From: Streptomyces glomeratus
GTDB taxonomy: Bacteria > Actinomycetota > Actinomycetes > Streptomycetales > Streptomycetaceae
Direction of reading: 5' to 3'
NCBI RefSeq assembly: GCF_021462825.1
Contig: NZ_JAKEEB010000009.1
Span: forward strand, 124,001-188,000
Length of the DNA stretch: 64,000 nucleotides
Below are positions 54,364 to 62,961 of this stretch, piece by piece. Position numbers and translations under genes: made by a program. The notes beneath the pieces are model-generated. The model was not told the DNA's origin and searched no databases. It worked only from the letters and a program-made list of their open reading frames with translations. Position 1 is the first letter of the stretch. The number at the start of each line of letters is the position of its first letter.

Positions 54364-55523
54364 GGACCGTGGCCGTGGTGGGCGCCTCGCTGGCCGGGCT
54401 CTCGGCCGCGCGCTCGCTGCGGAAACGGGGGTACGACGGCCGGCTGGTCGTGATCGGCGACGAGCCCCACCGCCCGTACGACAGGCCGCCGTTGTCCAAG
54501 GAGTTCCTGGCCGGTGCCATCGGCGAAGCGGACCTGGCACTGGAGAGGGACGACGAGGACCTCCGGGCGGAGTGGGTGCTCGGCGTCCGCGCCACCGGAC
54601 TCGACCGCACCGAGCGGGCGATCCGGCTCGCCGACGGCCGGGAGATACGCGCCGACGGCGTGGTCATAGCGACCGGCGCGGCCGCCCGCACCCTGCCCGG
54701 CACTGAGGGCCTCGCCGGAGTCCACGCGCTGCGCACCCTCGACGACGCCCGCGCCCTGCGGGACGAACTGGCCCGGGGCGGACGGCTGGTGGTGATCGGC
54801 GGCGGCTTCATCGGCGCCGAGGTCGCCTCCACGGCCTACGCTCTCGGCCTCGAGGTCACCGTGATCGAGGCGGCGCCGACACCGCTGGCCGGACCGCTCG
54901 GCGAGGCGATGGGCGGCATCGTCTCCGCTCTTCACACAGACCACGGCGTGCAACTGCTGTGCGGAGTGGGGGTCAAGGGACTGAGCGGGGAGCGCCGGGT
55001 GGATGCCGTGCTGCTGGAGGACGGCCGCAGCGTTCCGGCCGACACCGTCGTCGTCGGCGTGGGCGCGCGTCCCTGCGTCGAGTGGTTGCAGGGGTCCGGT
55101 GTCGCACTCGACAACGGCGTGAAGTGCGGCGCCGACGGCCGCACCAGTCTGGCCGGGGTGGTCGCCGTGGGCGACTGCGCCAACTGGTACGACCCGCACA
55201 CCGGCATCCATCGCAGGGTCGAGCACTGGACCGGCGCGCTGGAACGGCCCGACGCCGCCGTGGCCACGCTGCTCGCGCACGGTGCAACGGAACCGGGCGC
55301 GCCCCGGCCCGCGTACTTCTGGTCCGATCAGTACGGCGTGAAGATCCAGTTCGTCGGCCACGCCGCCGGGGCCGACAGCGTGACGGTCGAGGAGGGTACG
55401 ACCGACGACCGTAGCTTCCTGGCCGTCTACCGGCGGGCCGGCAGGCCGGTCGCCGTGCTCGGGATGAACCAACCGCGGCTCTTCACCCGCTGGCGCAAGC
55501 AGTTCACCGCCGCCGCGTCTTGA
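54360..55523 (+). CDS. FAD-dependent ferredoxin reductase
   Basis: A 387-residue pyridine-nucleotide-disulfide-type reductase. N-terminal FAD loop VAVVGASLAGLSAARSLRKR, the YDRPPLSKEFLAG motif of oxygenase-coupled ferredoxin reductases, NAD(P)H loop VVIGGGFIGAEVASTAYALG, and second FAD motif GVVAVGDCANWYD. It transfers electrons from NAD(P)H to the Rieske ferredoxin. GTG 54360 overlaps the ferredoxin stop, so the two are coupled. Confidence 0.93.
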   Translation: MRTVAVVGASLAGLSAARSLRKRGYDGRLVVIGDEPHRPYDRPPLSKEFLAGAIGEADLALERDDEDLRAEWVLGVRATGLDRTERAIRLADGREIRADGVVIATGAAARTLPGTEGLAGVHALRTLDDARALRDELARGGRLVVIGGGFIGAEVASTAYALGLEVTVIEAAPTPLAGPLGEAMGGIVSALHTDHGVQLLCGVGVKGLSGERRVDAVLLEDGRSVPADTVVVGVGARPCVEWLQGSGVALDNGVKCGADGRTSLAGVVAVGDCANWYDPHTGIHRRVEHWTGALERPDAAVATLLAHGATEPGAPRPAYFWSDQYGVKIQFVGHAAGADSVTVEEGTTDDRSFLAVYRRAGRPVAVLGMNQPRLFTRWRKQFTAAAS

Positions 55524-55550
55524 CACCGTGCCTGCGACATCTCATGCTGC

Positions 55551-55588
55551 GTTGCATATAACACGCAGCGTTGCCTCATACACAACGC
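55551..55588. promoter_or_regulatory. Paired dyads upstream of the Rieske oxygenase gene
   Basis: Dyad 1: GCTGCGT-N10-ACGCAGC (about 55546-55569). Dyad 2: GCGTTG-N9-CAACGC (55568-55588), an instance of the GTTG-N9-CAAC pattern of this locus. Both lie 65-110 bases before the oxygenase start, a typical place for regulator binding. Confidence 0.65.
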
Positions 55589-55653
55589 CGTTCGAAGTCG
55601 CTCTTCCCGGCGCGTGACTGACCTTTCCACGACGTTTCCCGAGGAGTGCAGCG

Positions 55654-56787
55654 TTGACCTCGACAAACCTGCCGGACAGCCTGATCGCCACCCTCCCCGG
55701 CTCCGCGTACACGGACCCCGGCATCTTCGCCCAGGAGCAGGAGCGCATCTTCGAGGCGATGTGGTTCTGCGTTGCCCGGGCATCGGACCTGCCGAAGCCC
55801 GGAGCCTTCCGCACCGTCGACGTGGGCCGCGAGAGCATCCTCGTCACCCGGGCCCGGGACAACTCGGTCCGCGCCTACTTCAACGTCTGCCGCCACCGCG
55901 GAGCCAAGCTCTGCACCGATGGGACGGGCGAGGTCAAGCGTGCCTTCCAGTGCCCGTACCACGCCTGGACCTACGACCTCGACGGCAAGCTGGTCGCGGC
56001 ACCCAACCTCACCAAGATGCCCGACGTCGGCCGCACCGAGTACGGCCTGGTGAGCGTGGCCGTCCGTGAATGGCTCGGCTACGTCTGGGTCTGCCTGGCG
56101 GAGGACCCGCCCGCCTTCGAGGAGGACGTCGTCGGCGAGGTCGTCGGCCGCCTCGGCGACGTGGAGTCGATCGAGCGCTACGACATCGCGAACCTCTCGG
56201 TGGGCAGGCGGATCGTCTACGACGTCAAGGCGAACTGGAAGCTCATCATCGAGAACTTCATGGAGTGCTACCACTGCGCCACGATCCACCCCGAACTCAC
56301 CGAGGTCCTGCCCGAGTTCGCCGACGGCTACGCCGCCCAGTACTACGTCGGCCACGGCGCCGAGTTCGGTGCGGAGATCCAGGGCTTCACCGTCGACGGC
56401 TCCGAGGGCCTGGACCGCATCCCCGGGGTGTCCGAGGAGCAGGACCGCCGGTACTACGCGATCACGGTCAAGCCGCAGGTCTTCATCAACCTCGTGCCCG
56501 ACCATGTGATCTTCCACCGCATGTACCCGGTGGCCGTCGACCGCACGGTCGTCGAGTGCGACTGGCTCTACCTGCCCGGCGTGGTGGAGAGCGGCAAGGA
56601 CGTCAGCCGGTCCGTGGAGCTCTTCGACCGGGTCAACCGCCAGGACTTCGACGCCTGCGAGCGCACCCAGCCCGGCATGAGCTCGCGGCTGTACGCCAAG
56701 GGCGGTGTGCTCGTGCCCAGTGAGCACCACATCGGCGCCTTCCACGACTGGGTGCACGAGCGTCTCGGTACGGGGCAGCCGCAGTAG
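55654..56787 (+). CDS. Rieske oxygenase alpha subunit (glycine betaine demethylase type)
   Basis: A 377-residue ring-hydroxylating-dioxygenase-fold oxygenase. Rieske ligands Cys79/His81 (NVCRHRGAKLC) and Cys100/His103 (CPYHAWTYDLDG). Mononuclear iron site in ENFMECYHCATIHPELTEV (about 200-216). The C-terminal VIFHRMYPVAVDRTVVECDW and NRQDFDACERTQPGMSS resemble GbcA/stachydrine demethylases rather than aromatic dioxygenases, and no beta subunit is present. Expected reaction: glycine betaine plus oxygen gives dimethylglycine and formaldehyde. Translation starts at TTG 55654 after GAGGAG. Confidence 0.87.
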   Translation: MTSTNLPDSLIATLPGSAYTDPGIFAQEQERIFEAMWFCVARASDLPKPGAFRTVDVGRESILVTRARDNSVRAYFNVCRHRGAKLCTDGTGEVKRAFQCPYHAWTYDLDGKLVAAPNLTKMPDVGRTEYGLVSVAVREWLGYVWVCLAEDPPAFEEDVVGEVVGRLGDVESIERYDIANLSVGRRIVYDVKANWKLIIENFMECYHCATIHPELTEVLPEFADGYAAQYYVGHGAEFGAEIQGFTVDGSEGLDRIPGVSEEQDRRYYAITVKPQVFINLVPDHVIFHRMYPVAVDRTVVECDWLYLPGVVESGKDVSRSVELFDRVNRQDFDACERTQPGMSSRLYAKGGVLVPSEHHIGAFHDWVHERLGTGQPQ

Positions 56788-56807
56788 AGCAGGGGTGGGG
56801 CGCCCGT

Positions 56808-56831
56808 GGCCCGCGCCGGCGCACGCGGGCC
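56808..56831. terminator. Hairpin terminator between convergent oxygenase and IclR genes
   Basis: Perfect 8-bp arms GGCCCGCG and CGCGGGCC with an 8-base loop, 20 bases after the oxygenase stop and 26 bases beyond the IclR stop. Confidence 0.65.
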
Positions 56832-56857
56832 GCTCGGCGGGGTGTGTACCGGTGCCC

Positions 56858-57655
56858 TCAGCCCAGGTACCCCATGCGGTGGCTGATCTCCTCCGCACCC
56901 TTGACCAGTACCGGAGCCAGCTCGTGCATGCGCTCCTCGGTGAACCGGTACGAGGGCCCGGAGGCGCTGATCGACGCGATGACCTGGCCTTCCCGGTCAC
57001 GGATCGGCGCGGCCATGGCGTGCAGCCCGATCTCCAGCTCCTCCAGCGTCCAGGAGTAGCCGCGCTCCCGGGCCTCGGCGAGGTTCTTCTCGAGCTTCGC
57101 CTTGGAGGAGATCGTGTGGGGGGTCACCTTCTTCAGGCCCGCATCCGCCAGCAGTGCGGCGCGCTCCTTGGCGGGCAGGTGGGCCAGCATGATCTTGCCG
57201 CTGGAGGTGGCGTGCAGCGGGGTCAGCTCGCCGACCCAGTTGTGCGCGGCGACGGCGGCCGGGCCGCGTACCTGATAGAGGTTGATCGCGTAGTGCTCCT
57301 GCATGACGGCGATGTTGACCGTCTCGCCGATCTCCTCTGCGAGGCGCTCACAGACCGGACGGCCCTGCTGAGTGATGTCGAGACGTCCCGTGACCGCCCC
57401 GGCCAGGCGTACGATGCCGAAGCCGAGCCGGTACTTGCCACGCTCGCCCGACTGCTCCACGAGACCGCGCGCCTCCAGGGCGCCGAGCAGACGGAACGCG
57501 GTCGACTTGTGAACATCGATCTCGGCGGCCACCTCGCTCACGCCGGCTTCGCCGCGCTGGGCCAGGATCTCGAGGACGCTGATGGCCCGGTCGACGGACT
57601 GCACCCCGCCGGACTGCGAGCTGTTCGTTTCGGTGTCCGGGCTGTAGTTGCTCAT
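56858..57655 (-). CDS. IclR-family transcriptional regulator
   Basis: A 265-residue regulator. Winged helix at about 18-80 (VDRAISVLEILAQRGEAGVS, EIDVHKSTAFRLLGALEARG). Effector domain at about 95-255 with LTPLHATSSGKIMLAHLPAK and AAPIRDREGQVIASISASGP. Divergent from choline dehydrogenase and surrounded by betaine genes, so it is the probable regulator of the whole locus, responding to choline, betaine or a breakdown product. Confidence 0.93.
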   Translation of the reverse strand: MSNYSPDTETNSSQSGGVQSVDRAISVLEILAQRGEAGVSEVAAEIDVHKSTAFRLLGALEARGLVEQSGERGKYRLGFGIVRLAGAVTGRLDITQQGRPVCERLAEEIGETVNIAVMQEHYAINLYQVRGPAAVAAHNWVGELTPLHATSSGKIMLAHLPAKERAALLADAGLKKVTPHTISSKAKLEKNLAEARERGYSWTLEELEIGLHAMAAPIRDREGQVIASISASGPSYRFTEERMHELAPVLVKGAEEISHRMGYLG

Positions 57656-57680
57656 AGCGGAACTATACGCGCAGTAAACA

Positions 57681-57754
57681 ACGCACTAGCAAGTAACCCC
57701 GCGGAAACGAAGACCTTGCAGGTTGCGTGGTTCGCAACCTAGTGCGTATAGCGA
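57681..57754. promoter_or_regulatory. IclR / choline dehydrogenase divergent operator region
   Basis: Contains AGGTTGCG-N5-CGCAACCT (57720-57740), a perfect 21-bp dyad including GTTG-N9-CAAC. An inverted pair ACGCACTAG (57681-57689) and CTAGTGCGT (57739-57747) flanks it. GTGCGTATAGCGA (57742-57754) is shared with the promoter at 53979. It lies between the two divergent start codons and is likely autoregulatory. Confidence 0.75.
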
Positions 57755-57806
57755 TACCCGTATTAGCATGCCCCGCGTATCGACGGCGCGAGCGAGACGA
57801 GGCACC

Positions 57807-59477
57807 ATGGCTCCCCTGCACTACGACTTCGTCATCGTCGGCGGTGGATCAGCCGGCAGCGCACTGGCGAACCGGCTCTCGGCCGACCCCGGAAACCGGG
57901 TCCTCGTGCTGGAGGCGGGCCGGTCCGACTACCCCTGGGACGTGTTCATCCACATGCCCGCGGCGCTGACCTACCCCATCGGCAGCCGCTTCTACGACTG
58001 GAAGTACGAGTCCGAACCCGAGCCCCATATGGGCGGCCGGCGTATCTACCACGCCCGCGGCAAGGTGCTGGGCGGCTCCAGCAGCATCAACGGCATGATC
58101 TTCCAGCGCGGCAACCCCATGGACTACGAGCGCTGGGCCGCCGACCCCGGGATGGAGACCTGGGACTACGCGCACTGCCTGCCCTACTTCCGGCGGATGG
58201 AGAACTGTCTCGCGGCCGACCCCGACGACGAGTTCCGCGGCCACGACGGCCCCCTCGTCCTCGAGCGCGGCCCCGCCACGAACCCGCTGTTCGGCGCCTT
58301 CCTCAAGGCCACCCAGGAGGCGGGCTACGCCCCCACCGACGACGTCAATGGCTACCGGCAGGAAGGTTTCGCGAAGTTCGACCGGAATGTCCATCGCGGG
58401 CGTCGGCTGTCGGCCTCCAAGGCGTACCTCAAGCCCGCCATGAAGCGGCCCAACCTCACCGTCACCACCCGCGCCCTGGTCACCAAGGTCCTCTTCGAGG
58501 GCAAGCGGGCCGTGGGCGTCGAGTACCAGCGCGGCCGGGGCCCGGTCCGGCAGGTCCGCGCCGATGAAGTCATTCTGTGCGGTGGCGCCATCAACTCCCC
58601 CCAGCTGCTCCAGCTCTCCGGCGTCGGCAATGCCGCCGAGCTGTCCGCCCTGGGCATCGACGTCGTCCACGACCTGCCGGGCGTCGGCGAGAACATGCAG
58701 GACCACCTGGAGGTGTACGTCCAGTACGGCTGCAAGCAGCCCGTCTCCATGCAGCCGTACATGGCGAAGTGGCGTGCCCCCTTCATCGGGCTCCAGTGGC
58801 TCTTCCGCAAGGGTCCGGCCGCGACCAACCATTTCGAGGCCGGCGGCTTCGCCCGCAGCAACGAGGACGTGGACTACCCCAACCTGATGTTCCACTTCCT
58901 GCCGGTCGCGGTCCGCTACGACGGCTCCTCGCCGTCGGGCGGCCACGGCTATCAGGTGCACGTCGGGCCCATGTACTCCGACGCCGTCGGCTCCGTGAAG
59001 ATCAAGAGCAAGGACCCGCGGGAACACCCGGCACTGCGCTTCAACTACCTCTCCACCGAGCAGGACCGCCGGGAGTGGGTCGAGGCGATCCGCGTGGCCC
59101 GCAAGCTGCTCAACCAGCCGGCGCTCGCCCCTTACAACGACGGTGAGATCTCGCCCGGACCCTCCGTCGAGACCGACGAGGAGATCCTCGCGTGGGTCGC
59201 CAAGGAGGGCGAGACGGCCCTGCACCCCTCGTGCACCTGCAAGATGGGCACCGACGAGATGGCGGTCGTCGACCCGCTGAGCATGCGGGTGCACGGCCTG
59301 GAGGGGCTGCGGGTCGTCGACGCCTCGGTGATGCCCTACGTCACCAACGGCAACATCTACGCGCCGGTGATGATGATCGCTGAGAAGGCGGCCGACCTGA
59401 TCCTCGGCAAGGAGCCGGAGGCGCCCTCCAAGGCCGCGTACTACCGCCACCGCGACGCCCGGAAGCAGGCCGGGTAG
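57807..59477 (+). CDS. betA: Choline dehydrogenase (GMC oxidoreductase)
   Basis: A 556-residue FAD enzyme. FAD loop [23 protein letters not shown] signatures [20 protein letters not shown] and [14 protein letters not shown], and the C-terminal active-site region [19 protein letters not shown] with [19 protein letters not shown]. Oxidises choline to betaine aldehyde. ATG 57807 with ACGAGG upstream gives [14 protein letters not shown]; the frame is open further upstream but through the operator. Followed three bases later by the folate enzyme gene. Confidence 0.93.
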   Translation: MAPLHYDFVIVGGGSAGSALANRLSADPGNRVLVLEAGRSDYPWDVFIHMPAALTYPIGSRFYDWKYESEPEPHMGGRRIYHARGKVLGGSSSINGMIFQRGNPMDYERWAADPGMETWDYAHCLPYFRRMENCLAADPDDEFRGHDGPLVLERGPATNPLFGAFLKATQEAGYAPTDDVNGYRQEGFAKFDRNVHRGRRLSASKAYLKPAMKRPNLTVTTRALVTKVLFEGKRAVGVEYQRGRGPVRQVRADEVILCGGAINSPQLLQLSGVGNAAELSALGIDVVHDLPGVGENMQDHLEVYVQYGCKQPVSMQPYMAKWRAPFIGLQWLFRKGPAATNHFEAGGFARSNEDVDYPNLMFHFLPVAVRYDGSSPSGGHGYQVHVGPMYSDAVGSVKIKSKDPREHPALRFNYLSTEQDRREWVEAIRVARKLLNQPALAPYNDGEISPGPSVETDEEILAWVAKEGETALHPSCTCKMGTDEMAVVDPLSMRVHGLEGLRVVDASVMPYVTNGNIYAPVMMIAEKAADLILGKEPEAPSKAAYYRHRDARKQAG

Positions 59478-59480
59478 GCC

Positions 59481-60317
59481 TTGGGCGCCGAGGCCCTGCG
59501 GGCGCTGCTGGGTCGCGTCCGCTACGAGGTGCTGCCGGCGAAGGCGACCGAGGAGAAGGTCCTCGCCCATGTCCCGCGCGACATCGTGGTCACGGTCACG
59601 GCTTCGCCGGTCAAGGGCCTGGAACCGACCCTCGGCCTCACCGAGCGGCTTACGGCACACGGCTACCGTGTCGTCCCGCATGTGCCCGCGCGGCTGCTGC
59701 GGGACGACACGCACCTGAAGGACGTCGTCGAGCGGCTGCGCACGGTGGGCGTCGACGACGTCTTCGTCCCGGCGGGCGACGCCGACCCGCCGGCCGGGCC
59801 GTACGGCGGGGCGCTGCCCGTGCTGCGCCGGCTGGACGAGCTGGGCGGGCCCTTCGCGCACCTGGGGATCACCGGATACCCGGAGAGTCATCCGTTCATC
59901 CACGACGACATCACCATCCAGGCGATGTGGGACAAGCGCGCGCACGCCACGTACATCGTCAGCAACCTGTGCTTCGATCCGCGTGTGCTCGGCGACTGGA
60001 TCGCCCGTATACGGCGCCGTGACGTCACGCTGCCCGTGCACGTGGGCGTCGCCGGACCGGTGCAGCGCGCCAAGCTGCTGTCCATGGCGACGAAGATCGG
60101 GGTGGGGGAGTCCACGCGCTTCCTGACCAAGCACGCGTCCTGGTTCCTGCGGTTCGCGACGCCCGGGGGGTACGTGCCCGAGAGGCTGCTCGACCGCTGC
60201 GCGGAGGCGCTCGCCCGGCCCTCGGCACGAGTGGCAGGCCTGCATGTCTTTACGTTCAACCAGATCGCCGAGACGGAGAGATGGCGCCGCGCCTTGCTGG
60301 ACCGGCTGGGCGGCTGA
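59481..60317 (+). CDS. Methylenetetrahydrofolate reductase-like protein
   Basis: A 278-residue TIM-barrel protein of the methylenetetrahydrofolate reductase superfamily: VTVTASPVKGLEPTLGLTER, FVPAGDADPPAGPYGGALPV, HLGITGYPESHPFIHDD and VHVGVAGPVQRAKLLSMATK. It starts with TTG 59481, three bases after betA. Related genes occur in actinobacterial betaine, dimethylglycine and sarcosine catabolic loci, where methyl groups enter the folate pool. Whether it is a true reductase or a variant one-carbon enzyme cannot be told from sequence. Confidence 0.82.
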   Translation: MGAEALRALLGRVRYEVLPAKATEEKVLAHVPRDIVVTVTASPVKGLEPTLGLTERLTAHGYRVVPHVPARLLRDDTHLKDVVERLRTVGVDDVFVPAGDADPPAGPYGGALPVLRRLDELGGPFAHLGITGYPESHPFIHDDITIQAMWDKRAHATYIVSNLCFDPRVLGDWIARIRRRDVTLPVHVGVAGPVQRAKLLSMATKIGVGESTRFLTKHASWFLRFATPGGYVPERLLDRCAEALARPSARVAGLHVFTFNQIAETERWRRALLDRLGG

Positions 60318-60330
60318 GGGCGGACACGAA

Positions 60331-60367
60331 ACGGGGGGCGGGGCCGGACTCCGGCCCCGCCCCCCGT
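60331..60367. terminator. Perfect 17-bp-stem bidirectional terminator
   Basis: Arms ACGGGGGGCGGGGCCGG and its exact complement around a 3-base loop (ACT). It lies 14 bases after the folate enzyme stop (+) and 11 bases beyond the purU stop (-). It is the strongest hairpin seen in the window. Confidence 0.9.
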
Positions 60368-60378
60368 CGATGTGTCGT

Positions 60379-61251
60379 TCAGCGGAAGACCACCGTGCGG
60401 TTCCCGTCCACCATGACGCGGCTCTCGGTGTGCCACTTCACCGCGTGGGCCAGTACCTGTGCCTCCACGTCGCGGCCCACCGTGACCAGATCGTCGGCGT
60501 CCAGGGAGTGGTCCACCCGGATCACGTCCTGCTCGATGATCTGGCCCTCGTCCAGGTCGGGCGTCACATAGTGCGCCGTCGCGCCGACCAGCTTCACCCC
60601 GCGCTCGTAGGCCTGCTGGTAGGGCTTCGCGCCCTTGAAGCTCGGCAGGAACGAGTGGTGGATGTTGATGGCGCGCCCCTCCAGCTCCTTGCACAGGTCG
60701 TCGGAGAGGACCTGCATGTAGCGGGCCAGGACCACCAGGTCGACGTTCAGCTCACGTACCAGCTCCAGCAGGCGCGCCTCCGCCTCGGGCTTGGCGTCCC
60801 TGGTCACCGGGATGTGGTGGAAGGGGATGCCGTAGGTCTCCGCCAGCCCCTCGAAGTCGCGGTGGTTGGAGACGATGGCCGGGATCTCGATGTTGAGGGC
60901 GCCGCTACGGCAGCGGAAGAGCAGGTCGTTGAGGCAGTGGCCGAACCTCGACACCATGATCAGCGTCCGCGTCGGGGTCGCGGCGTCCCGGAGGGTCCAG
61001 GTGATCCCGTGGGCCTCGGCGACCGGGCCGAATCGGTAACGCAGTATTTCCAGATCGACGTTCGGATCGGAAACGTCGAAGTGGACTCTCATGAAGAAAC
61101 GGTCCTGGAGTCGATCATCGAACTGCTGGCTCTGCAGGATGTTGCCGGAGTTCCTGACGAGAAAGCCGCTCACTGCGTGGACCAGTCCGGCCGTGTCCGG
61201 ACACGAGAGAGTGAGGACGTACTCACGGCCGGGGTGCGGTCGAGGGGACAT
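60379..61251 (-). CDS. purU: Formyltetrahydrofolate deformylase
   Basis: A 290-residue enzyme that hydrolyses 10-formyl-THF to formate and THF. N-terminal ACT domain at about 8-85 (YVLTLSCPDTAGLVHAVSGF). Formyltransferase-type catalytic domain at about 90-285 with the motifs INIHHSFLPSFKGAKPYQQA and GATAHYVTPDLDEGQIIEQD. ATG 61251 follows GGGAGG. Divergent from betaine aldehyde dehydrogenase. In this locus it probably regenerates free THF during oxidation of methyl groups. Confidence 0.94.
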   Translation of the reverse strand: MSPRPHPGREYVLTLSCPDTAGLVHAVSGFLVRNSGNILQSQQFDDRLQDRFFMRVHFDVSDPNVDLEILRYRFGPVAEAHGITWTLRDAATPTRTLIMVSRFGHCLNDLLFRCRSGALNIEIPAIVSNHRDFEGLAETYGIPFHHIPVTRDAKPEAEARLLELVRELNVDLVVLARYMQVLSDDLCKELEGRAINIHHSFLPSFKGAKPYQQAYERGVKLVGATAHYVTPDLDEGQIIEQDVIRVDHSLDADDLVTVGRDVEAQVLAHAVKWHTESRVMVDGNRTVVFR

Positions 61252-61265
61252 ATGGAGCCTCCCTT

Positions 61266-61446
61266 GGTGCGTATTGCACAACGTGGTGAGCGATACGCAA
61301 CAAGACTGGAGTCCGCGCCGCCCGCGGTCAAGAGTGCCGGGGCATCTGCCGCGATGACCGAATCGGGATCCGCCAACCCCTTGACGTACGTCAGCTCATT
61401 CGGCCAGGGTGTTCCACCACAAGCAATTCAATGCACAATGCGCAAC
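61266..61446. promoter_or_regulatory. purU / betB divergent promoter with three operator-like sites
   Basis: Three matches to NNTG-N9-CAAC: GGTG-N9-CAAC at 61266-61282 and at 61285-61301, and AATG-N9-CAAC at 61430-61446. TGCGTAT (61268-61274) and ATACGCA (61293-61299) also form an inverted pair across the first two. The region serves both divergent genes. Confidence 0.6.
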
Positions 61447-61471
61447 GAATTCCATTCGAAGGGCTCGGCGC

Positions 61472-62941
61472 GTGGCAGATCTGTATGTGGACGGAGAATG
61501 GCGCGCTGCGGTGGCCGGCGGTCACCGGGAGATCCGCTGTCCGGCGGACGGCACGCTCGTCGCGAAGGTGCCCGAGGGTACCCGGGCCGACACCGAGGCC
61601 GCGATCGCCGCGGCCCGGCGGGCCTTCGACACCGGCCCCTGGCCGCACACCCCCGAACGTGAGCGCGGCGCGCTCCTGCTGCGCACCGCCGACATCATCG
61701 AGCGCGACGCCGAGGAGTTCGCCCGCGCCGAGTCGCTCGACACCGGCAAGCGCCTGGTCGAGAGCGAGTACGACATCGCCGACGTCGTCTCCTGCTTCCG
61801 CTACTACGGCGGCATCGCCGGCACCAGCGCCGGCCGGGTGGTGGACACCGGCCGTGACGACGCCCTCAGCCGGGTCACCTACGAGCCCGTCGGCGTCTGC
61901 GGACTGATCACCCCCTGGAACTACCCCCTGCTCCAGGCCTCTTGGAAGGTCGCGCCCGCCCTCCTCGCGGGCAACACCGTTGTCCTCAAGCCCAGCGAGC
62001 TGACGCCCTCCACCTCGATCCTGCTGATGCGGGCCCTGCACGAGGCCGGGCTCCCGGCCGGTGCCGCCAACCTCGTCCTGGGCAGCGGCCCCGAAGTGGG
62101 CGCCCCGCTCTGCGAGGACCCGGCCGTCGACATGGTGTCCTTCACCGGCGGCCTGGCGACCGGGCGGCACATCATGGCCACCGCCGCCGCCACGGTGAAG
62201 AAGGTCGCGCTGGAACTCGGCGGCAAGAACCCGAACGTGGTCTTCGCGGACGCGGACTTCGATACCGCCGTGGACTTCGCGCTCACCGCCGTCTTCCTGC
62301 ACTCCGGGCAGGTCTGCTCGGCCGGCGCCCGGCTGATCGTCGAGGACTCCCTCCACGACGCCTTCGTCGACGAGGTCGTACGCCGCGCCCGGCTGATCCG
62401 CCTCGGCGGCCCCTTCGACCCCGAGGCGGAGACCGGGGCGCTGATCTCCGCCCAGCACCGGGAGAAGGTCGAGGCGTACGTCGCCGCCGGCCTCGCCGAG
62501 GGCGCCGTACTGCGCTGCGGCGGCGAGCGCCCCGACGACCCCGCGCTGGCGAACGGCTTCTACTATCCGCCCACCGTCCTCGACGAGTGCCGCCAGGACA
62601 TGCGCGTGGTGCACGAGGAGTCCTTCGGCCCCGTGCTCACCGTCGAGCGCTTCCACGACGAGGACGACGCCGTCCGCATCGCCAACGACACGGAGTACGG
62701 ACTCGCCGGAGCCGTCTGGACACAGGACGCGGGCAAGGCCCAACGGGTCGCCCGGCGGCTGCGTCACGGCACGGTGTGGATCAACGACTACCACCCCTAT
62801 GTGCCGCAAGCGGAATGGGGTGGCTTCGGGCACTCGGGCGTGGGCCGGGAACTGGGACCGACCGGACTCGACGAATACCGAGAGCCAAAGCACGTCTGGC
62901 AGAACATCCAACCCCGGCCGCAGCACTGGTTCCGCGGCTGA
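61472..62941 (+). CDS. betB: Betaine aldehyde dehydrogenase
   Basis: A 489-residue NAD(P)-dependent aldehyde dehydrogenase. [35 protein letters not shown], catalytic Glu in [15 protein letters not shown], catalytic Cys in [15 protein letters not shown], and [13 protein letters not shown]. Converts betaine aldehyde to glycine betaine, the step after betA. GTG 61472 ([14 protein letters not shown]) is preferred to the ATG at 61409 because the extra N-terminus is not family-like. Followed 20 bases later by the ABC importer gene. Confidence 0.92.
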   Translation: MADLYVDGEWRAAVAGGHREIRCPADGTLVAKVPEGTRADTEAAIAAARRAFDTGPWPHTPERERGALLLRTADIIERDAEEFARAESLDTGKRLVESEYDIADVVSCFRYYGGIAGTSAGRVVDTGRDDALSRVTYEPVGVCGLITPWNYPLLQASWKVAPALLAGNTVVLKPSELTPSTSILLMRALHEAGLPAGAANLVLGSGPEVGAPLCEDPAVDMVSFTGGLATGRHIMATAAATVKKVALELGGKNPNVVFADADFDTAVDFALTAVFLHSGQVCSAGARLIVEDSLHDAFVDEVVRRARLIRLGGPFDPEAETGALISAQHREKVEAYVAAGLAEGAVLRCGGERPDDPALANGFYYPPTVLDECRQDMRVVHEESFGPVLTVERFHDEDDAVRIANDTEYGLAGAVWTQDAGKAQRVARRLRHGTVWINDYHPYVPQAEWGGFGHSGVGRELGPTGLDEYREPKHVWQNIQPRPQHWFRG

Positions 62942-62961
62942 ACGCCGAAAAGAGGTCGATC

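Noticed and set aside
57849..60245. Minus-strand open frame of about 800 codons
   Set aside because: Antisense of choline dehydrogenase and the folate enzyme; Val/Gly/Asp/His-rich shadow without motifs.
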